NCBI GenBank assembly: GCA_007570785.1
Contig: ML664161.1
Coordinates: forward strand, 40,051,093 to 40,115,092
Source of the DNA: Antilocapra americana
Lineage: Eukaryota; Chordata; Mammalia; Artiodactyla; Antilocapridae
Reading direction: 5' to 3'
DNA: 64,000 nucleotides
Program-made: the position numbers and the translations under genes
Shown here: positions 23,701 to 34,779 of the stretch, piece by piece
Position numbering within the stretch: position 1 is the first letter of the stretch
How the letters are laid out: every line of letters starts with the position of its first letter
The notes under the pieces: model-generated
What the model was told of the DNA's origin: nothing
Databases searched by the model: none
The model's input: only the letters and a program-made list of their open reading frames with translations

Positions 23701-25194
23701 ATTGTGTCATTGAAATATTATCCTAAAAATTTAAGATAGAGATGACTTCCATTTCAAATGAACACTTTTCTGAGTTATTTGGAGGATAAATGTTACCACC
23801 AGAGTGATACAGCAACTAATATAAAGAGTATAATTAAATTGTATAAATAACAATAAAATTTTAATGGGGGTTGGTGGGAGACATGTGTCACAGAGCTGTA
23901 AACCCACATGGTCATGTGGTATTCCATTTCAGAAGTCACATTTAAAAAAGAACTATAACGATACACATAAGTCGAAGGAAGGGAACTTGTCATACAAAGA
24001 AAAAAAATTTAACTCAAATGTTTAGCCACGGAATTGATAAATTGGGACCTGAAGAGGACAAGCCAGGCTTACTGTGTTTAAATACTTGAAGGACAACAGA
24101 ATGAAAGAAATTCAAATCATTTGTGTGGAGCTTTGTATAGAAGACTTGAACAAATGAGCAGAAGATTCAAAGAAGATATTCAGAAGAATTTTCTAATACC
24201 CAAAAAGCTGTGTAGCAGGAAACAGTAGAAATAAATGATTTCTCCATCATAGGTCTATCATTTTGGATCATCTCTGATGCAAATGATTAAAAACACTGCA
24301 AAGAATTATGTTAATCAAAAGGAGAATTTATTGTCTGAGAAATAGCCAGCTTATTATATGCTCAGTCATGCAGAGAGGCTAGACACATGGATCTGATGAT
24401 CCCCACAGGAGCCACTTCCCCTCCTTTCCTGTGGTTTCATTCTGAAAGCCCATGATGGCAAGATGGTTACAGTCCTTTAGAATGCTCATTCTCTCTTTTA
24501 CATTCAGGGGAAAGATCTTTATCATCAATAGTATGGTGAAAAGTCCAGACTGGATCCTTCTTAGCCATAGTTTGCTCCTCTCGCCACTCCTGGGCCAGTT
24601 ACTGTGGCCAGGGTGCTGGGGTGGAGGAGAGTTGTTTTACAATGTAAGCCAGTCAGGGCCCACCATCCCCACCCCCAGCTGAGGGTGGAGTCAAATTCTG
24701 GCATACAACCCAGGCTGAGGATTTGCAGGAATAGTTTCTGAAAAGTAATTTAGGCTAATCTTTTATCAGGAAAATGGATGAGTAGACAATGAACTGCAAA
24801 AATGACAGATGTCTATTAAAACTAGGGTGACAAGTGTAACTGGATGATTTCTTAGGTTCTTTCCATTGCCAAGTTTCAATGGGGCTGAGATTCAATTTGC
24901 AGTTGGCAGTGAGAATTTCAGGGAGAGAAATATGAAAGGATACACAGAAGGAATTGGTGATGAACTCCAGGACGGTATTACCAGCCTGCTAGAGAATATG
25001 GAAAAGCAACATTTTTGACAGGCAAGGGTATTAAAGGGGGAAACAACTTAAAATGTAGAAACTTCTCCATAGTTATGAGATTTGGAATCTTGAAATATTG
25101 AGATTCTGTTAGTTAAAGCATTCTCTGTTTACTCATGTATTTTGTACAGTGACAATGTGGGATCTGTATGTTTCTCTTCTTATATATCATCCAA

Positions 25195-25195
<1 letters not shown>
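23701..25195. other. Unique DNA, no gene seen
   Basis: No repeat recognised. A frame at 24452-24682 (76 codons) lacks domain features. A GGGGTGGAGGAGAG patch lies near 24620. Confidence 0.45.
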
Positions 25196-25242
<47 letters not shown>

Positions 25243-25252
25243 NNNNNNNNNN

Positions 25253-25299
<47 letters not shown>
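25196..25299. repeat. (CA)n microsatellite with 10-N gap
   Basis: Pure CA repeat interrupted by Ns at 25243-25252. The Ns are a fixed-size assembly placeholder, so the true allele length is unknown. The CVCVCV and THTHTH frames across it are artefacts of the dinucleotide. Confidence 0.98.
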
Positions 25300-25305
<6 letters not shown>

Positions 25306-26441
25306 CCCTGCCTAGCAGTGTGCAAAAGAGAAAAAGTGTTCATAGATTATTTAGGTTTAACAAATGCCTTTCAAAATTGATATGACCTCTGGAAAGTCAT
25401 ATGACACATTCACACAGAGTAAATGGTTTTAATCAGATAATCAGATCACCAGCTCCTTAGGGCTGCTAGCTCAGCAACATTTCTTCTGTGGATTCTTACT
25501 TTTCCTTTACAAGTGGGAGGTGAGTAGAGGGGGACAGAGTTTGTGAGCAGATGTTGATTTGGGATGCACCTTGGGCAGCCAATAGACAGCTTAGATATAG
25601 GAGAATGCAAACGGAGGATGGAGACCCATAAGTAGAGGCTCTAGAAAGATGATAACCAAGGAAATTTTGCCTAGAACCTGCTCAAGTTTCTATGGCCCAG
25701 CTAGAAATAATGAACATCTCTGTTATCCCAGGTCACTGCAACTTCTTCAATATCTAATCATCAAGTCCCTACCTTTTTCCTCATAAAATATTAATAAGAC
25801 ACAAGGAAGAAGGAAAGAATACACAGATTCAGCCTGAACTGGAAGAGAGGAAGAGATTTTATTTATATTCCTATTTCCTCTCCCTTTCTGTTTTCCATAT
25901 TATTTCATGTTGTAGGTTGTAAACCCTGTGATTTGCCTTTTTTAGGATAACTACATGGCATCCCCCAGGAATACCAAGGGCAGAGCCCTTGTACAAAACC
26001 TTAGTTTATCTGAACTATATGTAAGTCTGGTTCCTGAACCTTTAAAGAGAGGAAATGGAGCTAGAAAAAGGTCGAGAAAAGAGCAGATAAAATAATCAGA
26101 GGGATAAAAATAGGTACTGTATGAGAGCAGATTAAATCAATGACTTTCCCCCAGACTGATCTCTGTTGAATATGAAGGGCACAGCCAAGGTCAGCAGAGA
26201 CTAGATGACCTGCCTCAACAGTACTGTAAACCTGGGGAAGCCTCAGGAGTTGAGGGTAGCTGTGTTCATAGCAAAAATACATTTCTGCAACCCCTCACCC
26301 TTGGACAGTAGTATAAACTGAGTCAATTCACATAGGTTTTGATAAAGTTGTAGTTGGGAAAAACCACAATGAATTGTCCAAGCAAGCCATGTGATATTTA
26401 TGAGTGCTTATTTCACTTTGGTTGTGGCTACCTTAAAATAG
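25300..26441. other. Unique DNA, no gene seen
   Basis: About 1.1 kb with no recognised repeat. The minus frame 26061-26282 has no domain support. Confidence 0.45.
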
Positions 26442-26625
26442 TGCTCTTCAAGTCTGATTAATCATCAGACTCAACTGGGGGTACTTTTAAGCTACCTATA
26501 AATTCCATTGCCCTATTTGAGACATCAAAAATTTAAAAAAAATTCTGAGAATAAGACTCCATAATTTATATCAATATTTTAAAGATGTTTCCAACTGATT
26601 CTGATGTTCATAAGATTTAACCTCT
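26442..26625 (+). mobile_element. Possible MER5A-like remnant
   Basis: CTTCAAGTCTGATTAATCATCAGACTCAACTGG, TTCTGAGAATAAGACTCC and CCAACTGATTCTGATGTTC resemble the MER5A order with an AT-rich middle. Low certainty. Confidence 0.4.
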
Positions 26626-26668
26626 AGGAATTCTGGCCTAGAGGCTGACCCTGACTGATACCCTGAAG

Positions 26669-26852
26669 GCAGCACTGTGTGATAGAGAGATAGCTTGATC
26701 TGTGGGATCAGGCACATCTGGGTTTAAATTCTGACTGCTGTATTTCACAGTGTGACTTGGTCAAGTTACCTCTCCTCTCTGAGCCTGAACCTTTCTCAGA
26801 TGGTTAAATATTAAGGATCATGCATAGTGATGCTGAGTAAATGTTAGCTTGT
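26669..26852 (+). mobile_element. MIR SINE
   Basis: GCAGCACTGTGTGATAGAG, CATCTGGGTTTAAATTCTGAC, GTGTGACTTGGTCAAGTTACC, CTGAGCCTGAACC and GATGCTGAGTAAATG follow the MIR consensus across its length. Confidence 0.85.
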
Positions 26853-27439
26853 GTATTCCCACCCCAACCTCCACAGAACCCTGGGCCAGTGAAATTGGGG
26901 ATTGAAGCATGTTGATAGTTTTCATACATTCAAGTGTTTGAGAGTAGCAGAAGAGAGTTGTATAGAAAGGTGTGAATGTAGACTTTCGATCTTTCCTCCT
27001 GTGCTCTAGCCCTCTGTATTTCCAGTTACAGGAAAAAGAAAGAAAGAAAGAAGCAGTCTATGTTTCAGAACTGTCAGGTTCCACTTACTGGCTTCATGGT
27101 GTTTTCAGATCATTTGTTGATACTTTGAGTTTTTGGTTCCTGTTGAGGTCTGTGCCTTTTAAGATTAGTTTATTGATACTTCTGTGAAATTGAAACTAAA
27201 GGGAAAAAAATCAATGGGGATCTCAAAATGTGTGTGAATGCCTGTCAGGTCCATGTGCACTGATGCAGCTGGTGAGAAAACAGCAGATTCCACACCAAGT
27301 TATAGTCAGGATCACGGGAAATGAGCAGAGAGGAAAACCAAGGAATGGGAGGAAACAGAAGGGACTTCCTCCAAGAGGCGTGTGCCCAATGAGGCCAATG
27401 CAAGTGTCCTGAGAAAAGAGAAAGAACAAAGAATGCTAG
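26853..27439. other. Unique DNA, no gene seen
   Basis: Contains a (GAAA)n run at about 27035-27049. Overlapping frames at 27223-27429 and 27230-27412 on opposite strands have no domain. The end of this block may be the outermost part of the adjacent L1 5' region. Confidence 0.4.
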
Positions 27440-28010
27440 GCTTTTACTGAGCAGGCTGGAGAGGAGTGTGTGTCCATCTGACCTGGGGCGGGGACAGGTC
27501 CCTGCACACCAGTGATCTGACTTAGCTATGGGACCCCTGGGCCCTGCAGCCAGACTCTGGAACCAGGTCTGCCTGGTAGTCTAGCACTAACCCCAGGATC
27601 TGGTTTCACCTGCCAGCAGGTTGGCAACAGTCCCAGAGGCTTTGAGACCCTGACTTCCCACCAGTGGGTCAGCACTAGCTCTGGGGCCCCCTAGGGTGCC
27701 ACAAGTCACCTTGTGATCAGGCCCTGCTAAACAGCAGCCAGCAGCATCTGTACAAGGCAGGACTTGGCAGCCAACCAAGCTAGAGGCCAATCAGGCTTCC
27801 AGACCACCCACACAGAAGCCCACCACAACAGAAGGACCCATGCACTTCCCTTAGTTATTGCAGCTCTCTCAGGGGAAATCCTAAAACATATAGCTTGAGT
27901 GATGAGAGGGGAGTGTAGCTCCAGGATGCATAGGACATCTCCTATAGGAGGAAACTTCTGGAAGGTTAAGAAACTTAACTAACCTCCCACAAACATAGAA
28001 ATACAAATGT
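27440..28010 (+). mobile_element. Old L1 5' untranslated region, GC-rich
   Basis: The 3' part (CATAGGACATCTCCTATAGG, AAACTTCTGGAAGG, ACTTAACTAACC, ACATAGAAATAC) matches the segment just upstream of ORF1 in ancient mammalian L1M elements. The GC-rich part upstream contains about four degenerate ~50-bp units near 27509, 27568, 27609 and 27657, each built on a CACCAGTGGGTCAGCACTAG-like core followed by a CTCTGGGGCC-like stretch. L1 5' regions carry the internal promoter in intact elements. No ORF1 follows, so this is an isolated 5' fragment. The alternative is an unrecognised LTR. Confidence 0.5.
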
Positions 28011-28127
28011 TTTGGCTTTTAAGTAAATCATCAAGGGTTCTAAAATCACAAAAATTCTGAGATGGGATGTCTCCATTCCAGTGCTCCACTGGTCCTGGGG
28101 CTTCTGCTAGGTCCTGGGAATGCACAG

Positions 28128-28380
28128 TTCAGTTCAGTTCAGTCACTCAATCGTATCCGACTCTTTGTGACCCCATGAACCGCAGCACGCTAGGCCTCCC
28201 TGTCCATCACCAACTCCCTGAGTCCACCCAGACCCATGTCCATCGAGTCTGTGATGCCATGCAGCCATCTCATCCTCTGTCTTCCCCTTCTCCTCCTGCC
28301 CCCAATCCTTCCCAGCATCAGGGTCTTTCCCAGAGAGTCAACTTCGCATGAGGTGGCCAAAGTATTGGAGTTTGTGCATT
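28128..28380 (-). mobile_element. BovB 3' fragment, antisense, 14-bp TSD
   Basis: Starts with the reversed (TCAGT)n end and runs through ACTCTTTGTGACCCCATGAACC, CAGACCCATGTCCATCG, CCCAGCATCAGGGTC and GGTGGCCAAAGTATTGGAG. The perfect duplication CTGGGAATGCACAG flanks it at 28114-28127 and 28381-28394. Confidence 0.96.
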
Positions 28381-28394
28381 CTGGGAATGCACAG

Positions 28395-29112
28395 ATGTTT
28401 TCAAGCCCCATTTCCTTGAATAAAAACAGACTTGCAAGGAGAGAGCTGCCTTGGGGCTGAGCAGGAAGGATGGTAGAGGTAGTAAACCTGTGACACTGAA
28501 TCTTCCTCGGGGCCCCTCCAGAGGATGACACGTCTATGATCCTGACCCTCCCTTTTCATCAACTCTTTTGGAGCCTCTGTTCTGCTATTTCGATGGGAAA
28601 TCGGTTTCTGTCTTAGGCCCATAACTAGCTGCCAAGGAAGACTCGTGCTTAACAGAATAGAGAACAATATGTTCCTGTTCTATTGTAATTGGGGTCAACA
28701 CCCAGAGCATAGGTTGGAAGGTGCCAAATAGCTGTATTCCAAGAGCCGCCAGCTGGTGTGACTAGACACCTCCCAAACATCTTCCCCAGGAGAGGCTTTC
28801 TGAGAACCCAGGTGGAAACCTAGAGTTAGGAAACCAGCACATGTTTGAGAAACAGTTTCCAAATTGAGTCGAAGGGGATGAGGTGGGAGACAAGGTCCAA
28901 AGGAAAGTGGAAGGCTGCTTAAGTAGTGCATGCTTCATTTGGAAGAGGAGTAATGAGTATGTTGTCATCTGTCCTCTATTTTGAGCAAAGGAGTCTAGGC
29001 TTGCCTTAGGTTTCCTTTAATTTTACCAGACATACATACATGTATTATTTTAGAAGTTAGACTATTGAAAGGAAAGATAAAATCTCTTTATCAGAATCCT
29101 AGACTAAATACA
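28395..29112. other. Unique DNA, no gene seen
   Basis: No repeat recognised. Minus frames 28401-28667 and 28695-28931 lack domains or a plausible exon structure. Confidence 0.45.
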
Positions 29113-29194
29113 TTGTATTGACCAAAAAGTTCATTTGGGTTTCTCCATAATATCTTATGGAAAAACCTGAAAGCACTTTTTGGCCAACTCATTA
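29113..29194. mobile_element. Mariner MITE hairpin, miR-2284/2285-like
   Basis: A palindromic element of about 80 bp. The left arm AAAAAGTTCATTTGGGTTT (29124-29142) pairs with the right arm AAAACCTGAAAGCACTTTTT (29162-29181) at 15 of 19 positions, around a short loop. The outer ends read TTGACCAAAAAG and CTTTTTGGCCAA. This is the layout of ruminant mariner-derived MITEs. From memory, bovine miR-2284 and miR-2285 families arise from such hairpins and have nearly these arm sequences. Whether this copy is transcribed and processed cannot be seen. Confidence 0.8.
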
Positions 29195-29362
29195 TATGCA
29201 TAAACAAAGATATGCATCACATAGATACACATAGATATAACATATGCATGTATATATGCACATAAATATACAAATATAAAAGTATACCTAGACATGTGTG
29301 GGTGTGTCTGTATACACGTGTGTGTATACATACATACACACATATTTATACACACACATATA
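29195..29362. repeat. Degenerate TA/CA-rich simple repeat
   Basis: Interrupted runs such as CATAGATACACATAGATATAAC, GTGTGTATACATACATACAC and ACACACACATATATG. Confidence 0.7.
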
Positions 29363-29499
29363 TGTCACTTCCAATAAATATCTATAGCGGAGCATGATAT
29401 AGTAAGATATTGTGATATTTTTTTCCTAATGTAGCTTTCAGTTTGCCTTTCATATAGCAAATTATTATTTTTTAAAGTCTACATGTTTTTGAGATGGAA

Positions 29500-29728
29500 C
29501 AGAGAAAATAGAGCACATTGTTAAGAGCCTGGATTGTGGAGCCATACTGCCTGGGTGTCACCTTGCACAGACTGTTAATGTTTCTATATTCCCCAGTCCC
29601 TCATCTGTAAAACTGGGATGTAATAGAATCTACCTCACAGGGTTTTTTGTGATAATTAAGTGAATTAACATGAGTAAACCACTTAGAACAGTGCCTGACG
29701 TACTATAGGAGCTATGTAAATATTGCAA
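29500..29728 (+). mobile_element. MIR SINE, near full length
   Basis: TGTTAAGAGCCTGGATTGTGG, GCCATACTGCCTGGGTG, CCTCATCTGTAAAACTGGG, CTACCTCACAGGGTTTTTTG and CTTAGAACAGTGCCTGACG follow the MIR consensus closely. It is one of the best preserved MIRs in the window. Confidence 0.92.
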
Positions 29729-30938
29729 ATGTAGATGAGGTTCATTCTTTATCACACTAAATTCTAATATATGAAAATAACACATTTTATTTAGCAAATC
29801 TACTGATTGACATGTTGACTCTTCTAATTTTGCTTTCTTATAAACAACCCTGCCGTAAAGGTTTGATTAACTTATAAGGCATGTTTTTGGAACATGTGTT
29901 CCAAGTAGTCTGGCAAATCTACTGCAGTGCATGCTTTTGAAATGACACTGATGCTAAGAATTTAATGTAACTCCTTCCTGATTTTCACTTGAGATCATTT
30001 TTCCTATCTCTGAAATGACTTGAGAGAAGCTGTATCCCAAAGATTTAATGAGGTGATGTTCCTTTTAGCTGTCGAGAGCTCCCCATTCTTACACTGATAT
30101 TCTTTTGATTTGTTGATAATTAATCAGGAACATCAGTGGTGAAATGTCACCTAGATATCATTCCAACCCTTCGATCTGTAGCTTTAAAGGGAGGATTTTC
30201 TCCCTCTCCACTGGCCCTGTCATTGCCAAGCTTTCCTCTTATTAACCTTGAAGTCACACAGAACAGTCTCTCCTGTGATTTCATCATATCGCCCATCTAA
30301 AGAGATGCTATCACACTCTAAAAAAATAAATTAAAAGGACCGCATCACCCCCTCACAGAAGCAGGTCACAGGTTTAATTTTTTTTTTTTTTTTGCCCCAG
30401 CTATCACAGACAAGTCTTCACAGACTTCACCATGGGCCTTATATCACATCAGTTTGCATTGATCATTTTCATTTTAAAAATTGTGATAACTTTATTAATC
30501 AAAATGGTGAAACAAATATTTTTATAAAATCTTTCCACTATCTCTGCCAATTACACAGAGGGAAAAACCGTCTTTGTCAGATATATATGGGGGAAAAAAC
30601 CCAACAATCCTCAGGTGCAGGTTTTTCAGAGGTTAACACATTTGCTGACATGCAGGGCTGATACCAGGCAAAGTGAGTTTGACATCAGCATTCTGGCCTT
30701 TCTCTTCCATGACCCCAAACCCCTTGATTCTTTTGGTTTACAAATACTCTCCTGTGTGTCTAATTCTTTTCAGCCAAAAATCTGTCCTCTCCCTGCTATT
30801 GGAAATATTAGAGTAATGAGGCAGTGGAAGAATTTCCAAGAGAGGGCAACAAAATAAAAAGATTATTGAGGGAGACACAGGGGCCAGAGCATGATCTTGG
30901 CATGGGATCAAGGAAAATTCAACTGAATTGATTAAATG
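29729..30938. other. Unique DNA, candidate conserved block
   Basis: About 1.2 kb with no recognised transposon except a T-run at about 30378-30393. The stretch 29980-30350 contains TTGATTTGTTGATAATTAATC, GGTGAAATGTCACC and CTTTAAAGGGAGG, and is moderately GC-balanced. A regulatory role is possible but not shown. Frames 30392-30661 and 30615-30857 lack domain support. Confidence 0.4.
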
Positions 30939-30949
30939 GAACAGTTGTC

Positions 30950-31216
30950 TGCTGCTGCTTCAGTCGTGTCTGACTCTGTGCAAGCCCATAGACAGCAGCC
31001 CACCAGGCTTCCCCATCCCTGGGATTCTCCAGGCAAGAACACTGGAGTGGGTTGCCATTTCCTTCTCCAATGCATGAAAGGGAAAAGTGAAAGTGAAGTC
31101 GCTCAGTTGTGTCCGACTCTTTGAGACCCCATGGACTGCAGCCTACCAGGCTCCTCCGTCCATGGGATTTTCCAGGCAAGAGTACTGGAGTGGGCTGCCA
31201 TTCATTGCCTTCTCCA
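30950..31216 (-). mobile_element. Bov-A2 SINE (dimer), antisense
   Basis: Two Bov-A monomers without a tRNA-derived head. Each has CCAGGCAAGA(A/G), (C/T)ACTGGAGTGGG and GTCTGACTC or GTCCGACTC, joined by a linker AAAGTGAAAGTGAAGTCGC (31084-31102). The CTGCTGCTGC end at 30950-30958 is the reversed (GCAGCAGC) tail. GAACAGTTGTC (30939-30949) and GAGCAGTTGTC (31217-31227) form a TSD with one mismatch. The open frames 30919-31305 and 31087-31287 are this SINE. Confidence 0.95.
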
Positions 31217-31227
31217 GAGCAGTTGTC

Positions 31228-33177
31228 AGCAGGAAACATTTGAGTAAATGCAGAGTTCTGTGTTACTTCCAGAGCATCATCCCCTAGGTTTGTCATCAGA
31301 CCCAAAGCTGAAGATCAAAGCAGACCAAGGAATAGTTTTTGGAGTAAGTTTGCAAATCAGAAGCATTTGTGTTTGGGTTGGACTTTAATACAGGTCTATA
31401 GAACCAGGATCAAGCAGGTATCAAGTCTGCAAAAGGTAAAACTCAGGATAAAAAGTAAAAACATTAGGGTCATGAGTGTCAAGGGTCAATTCTCAGGAGA
31501 AGGTAGATTTGTTCTATCATGGCAGATTGTAATGACAGGTTCTTTATTTCTTCAATCAGTTATGGAAGAAGGGTCCCGTTCACCAATTTTTATACAATTC
31601 CTGTGTTTGAAGGAATTCTGGAGAATTTTGGATGGACATTTAATCTTTTTAGCCCTTCTTGGTCACTGCTGTGACTGGTGGAACCCCTTCTGAAATACTT
31701 TGTTTTTGACCAGCTCTGGCACTTTCTGTATAGTGAATATTGGAACCCTGGAAAAGCACTCCCTAGAGAAACCCTTCAGTTTTGCAGACAGTTGTCACTG
31801 CCCTTCTCCACACTCTGAAGCTTCTAACATTACTGGAACGCTGATCTTTTTTCCTCCTTCCCACCTCGGGGCCTTTGGGTTAGAACCAAGCCTCTCCATT
31901 TGTTGCATCATTGTCCTTTTCCAATCTGAGTAGCCATCTCCGTCCCTCCCCTTGGAGGGAAGACTCTTTAGTTATCCTTTTCAGAGTGTCACAGCCTGGG
32001 TTTATACCTTGACATTGAAAAAACTGTCTACACCTACCTAAAAGAAAAGTCTTTTTCATTAGTTTAATTGCTCAGAAATATATCAAATAATCTGTCAAGA
32101 ACTCCCCTTTTATATATATATTTGCCTCTTCAACTTTTTTCTGTCTGTAAGATAAGAGGGTTCTACTCTTTCCCTGTACAGGTTTGTAATCAGGTAAAGG
32201 ATGAGGGAATTCCATGGGGTTTTATTTATTTGTGTGTCTCTTTTTCATTTGACATAACACTGCACCTTCTAGCACAGCACAAAGAATAAATGCGATTGAG
32301 TGACTAGGGTTCCAGAAAAAAAAAGTCATAAGGGTGGTACATGACAGGATGGGACTCATTTAAGAGTCCTAGAGATCTAGTCTTGTGACTTTCTGAGAGT
32401 GGAATATTTTAATCCCAGTATCCAGAGCCTTTTCTGCCCTGTGATGATTTTATTCAGAAGGTCCTTCTGCCGTTTCCTCTCTCAGCTCTGTTTCCATGTT
32501 TCCCTCACTTTCTTCATCCTCCTTTCTCTTCAAGACAAACCTTCATCTTCCAGCTCTCTCCCATCACTCGTGGGTCTTTATTTTGCATCTTCTGGTACAT
32601 TTTAATTATTTTTTGCATAACATTCATGAATTTTTAAACAATCGACTGCCATTTCTGACATCCCAGGACATTTGCTTTTTATATTATTCCTGCTTTTATT
32701 TATGAAGCTCCTGACAAAAAGATGAATTGGAATGCTTTTTCCATATTAATGGAGATGTCTAAACCAATGTTGATCCAAATTAAAACAAAAAGGGTACTGG
32801 CTTATTTGAAAACTGAAAAGACAAGCCATGAGTGCACCATGGACAAATTTTAAAAATAAGTCTGTACTAAAATACCTGCTGAGTAGGGCTTGGCCTAGGA
32901 GTCAGAACGTCCATCATCATCCCAGGTAATTTTGCCGTGGGTGGTATTTGGATCGTACTTTATGAAGCATCATAGTGTTTGCTGTTCTCATATAGATATT
33001 GTTCTCTAGCTCAATGCGTGTTTAAGCTAATCTGCTCTGTTGTAGTGAATAGGAACTTACACTGTTAGATGAAGCCTCCATAGTTGTATAGAATGTTCTT
33101 TTTAGGAAACTTAGAAAAAAAGATTGTTTACAGTGTATTGAGCTAAATGTGAAAGACACCAAACACTGATGTTTGAA
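31228..33177. other. Long unique stretch, no gene seen
   Basis: About 1.95 kb with no recognised repeat. Several 60-110-codon frames (for example 31367-31693) have no domain, and they do not join through convincing splice sites. Confidence 0.45.
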
Positions 33178-33350
33178 AGAACTGGTCTCACTAGCAACTT
33201 TATGTGTTGTCTGGCAAGTCATTTAACTTCTCCCAGTATCCATTTCCTTATCAGTAAAAATAATACATACTTCAGAAGGTTGCTGAGAAGATAAAATGCA
33301 TCAGCCTGCATAAGGAAATCATTTATGCTTTCCAGCACACAGTGGGATTT
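33178..33350 (+). mobile_element. MIR SINE
   Basis: TTGTCTGGCAAGTCATTTAAC, CCATTTCCTTATCAGTAAAAATAATACATAC, GAAGGTTGCTGAGAAGATAAAATG and CCAGCACACAGTGGG follow the MIR order. Confidence 0.75.
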
Positions 33351-33812
33351 CTGCAAATAACATCTCTAATTAACTTGGTTGCTTATTTTGTAACTTCCAT
33401 TTCTATAGTAGAATATAACTTTGAGGGCATATATGGAAACCTGCACGCACATTCCAATACAGAAGGAGAGGTAAGAGAAGAGGTAGAGACAGGGAGAGAG
33501 GAAGGGCGAGGGAAGAAGGAGAAGAGGGGCTGCTTTTGGAAACTCCAGTCTCACGGGTTACATATCTTACCAGGCAAAAGCTCTATGTGACTATTTTAGG
33601 TACATAAATAATATAAATGTATATGAGTGTAATTTGAGAGTGAGGGGAAAAAAAGGCTAGGAGTACCTGTGAATTTTATCTCTGTAATAAGTACTTTCAT
33701 CTTTTGATTTACTCCTCTATCTAATAAGAGATTCTTTCCCATTGCTTCTTTCTTTAGAGAGAGTGCTATACTTCTTTTCCTCTGTCATGGAGGTGCTCAC
33801 ATGTGTGTATTT
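33351..33812. other. Unique DNA with purine-rich tract
   Basis: An almost pure purine tract at 33465-33535 (GAGAGGAAGGGCGAGGG and similar) could adopt non-B structure. Frames across it reflect the low complexity. Confidence 0.5.
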
Positions 33813-33826
33813 AAAATCATTTCACG

Positions 33827-34219
33827 GAACTGGAGTCTATTATCCAGAGTGAAGTAAGCCAGAAGGAAAAACAACAATACAGTATACTAACGCATAAATA
33901 TGGAATTTAGAAAGATGGTAATGAGAACCCTGCATGCGAGACAGCAAAAGGAATGCAGATGTATAGAACAGACTGGTGGACTCTGTGGAAGAGGGCAAGG
34001 GTGGGATGATATGGGAGAATGGCATTGAAACATATTAATTATCATATGGGAAATCAATCGCCAGCCCAGGGTTGATGCTTGGGGCTGGTGCACCGAGATG
34101 TCCCAGGGCGGGAGGGAAGAGGGAGGGGGGTTCCGGAGGGGGAACATATGTAAACCCATGGCGGTTTCATGTCATTGTATGGAAAAACCAACACAATAAA
34201 GTAAAGAAAATTTAAAAAA
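33827..34219 (+). mobile_element. Young L1 3' end with TSD
   Basis: Starts GAACTGGAGTCTATTATCC at the ORF2/3'UTR boundary, contains the G-rich patch (GGGAGGGAAGAGGGAGG) and ends in AATTTAAAAAAAAA. AAAATCATTTCACG is duplicated at 33813-33826 and 34220-34233, partly overlapping the poly(A). Confidence 0.94.
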
Positions 34220-34233
34220 AAAATCATTTCACG

Positions 34234-34779
34234 TGAAAAATTTGGAAAATACTTTCACAGAGCCCTAAAGCTACAACTTTAGGATCACCCAAGAATGAGT
34301 TCTATTTTTCTGTCTGTACTATTGGGAAACCTCTGTTTTCATCAGTTCCCTACAATATTATTTGACTTTGATGAACTTTAAAAAAAGGTTTCATATGTAT
34401 ATATATATATATATATATTATATATGCCTATATAATATATATATAGGCCTATATAATATATATAGGCCTGAAAAAGCATTAACAAAATTGAGTTATAAAG
34501 TGGTCATTGAAGTGACCCAAAATAGGTTTATGTGAATTCCTTTTCACTTGGTTTCATTTCTTTCAATCAACAAAAGCAAATATAAAAATTATGATAGAAG
34601 TTGGAGACTGTCGGAATCCATGGGAAAAACACAAGCGTAAATTGAAAAGTGTGAGACTGCCCTGGGAAGATCATTCTTTTGAAACACAATGGAATTGAGT
34701 ATGCCACCTCATTAGTCAATGCTGTTTTTATGATGTTAAAAGTAAAGGCAGAACATATCCAAAGCAACCCCATGACAGC
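34234..34779. other. AT-rich unique DNA with small minisatellite
   Basis: Positions 34393-34468 hold an (AT)n run followed by about 2.5 copies of a 19-21-bp unit ending in AGGCCT or ATGCCT (34425-34429, 34445-34450, 34464-34469). The rest is unique. Confidence 0.6.

Noticed and set aside
25113..25385. Cys-Val and Thr-His repeat proteins
   Set aside because: Artefacts of the CA dinucleotide tract and the N gap.
27440..28010. CpG island or promoter of a host gene
   Set aside because: GC-rich but poor in CpG, with repeat-like internal units and an L1M-like 3' part.
30919..31305. 128-codon minus frame
   Set aside because: Translation of a Bov-A2 SINE and its flanks. Peptides such as GMGNPLQCSCLENP-like runs are typical SINE artefacts.
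31367..31693. 108-codon plus frame in unique DNA as an exon
   Set aside because: No domain, no convincing flanking splice sites, and composition typical of noncoding DNA. Transcript data would be needed to revive it.
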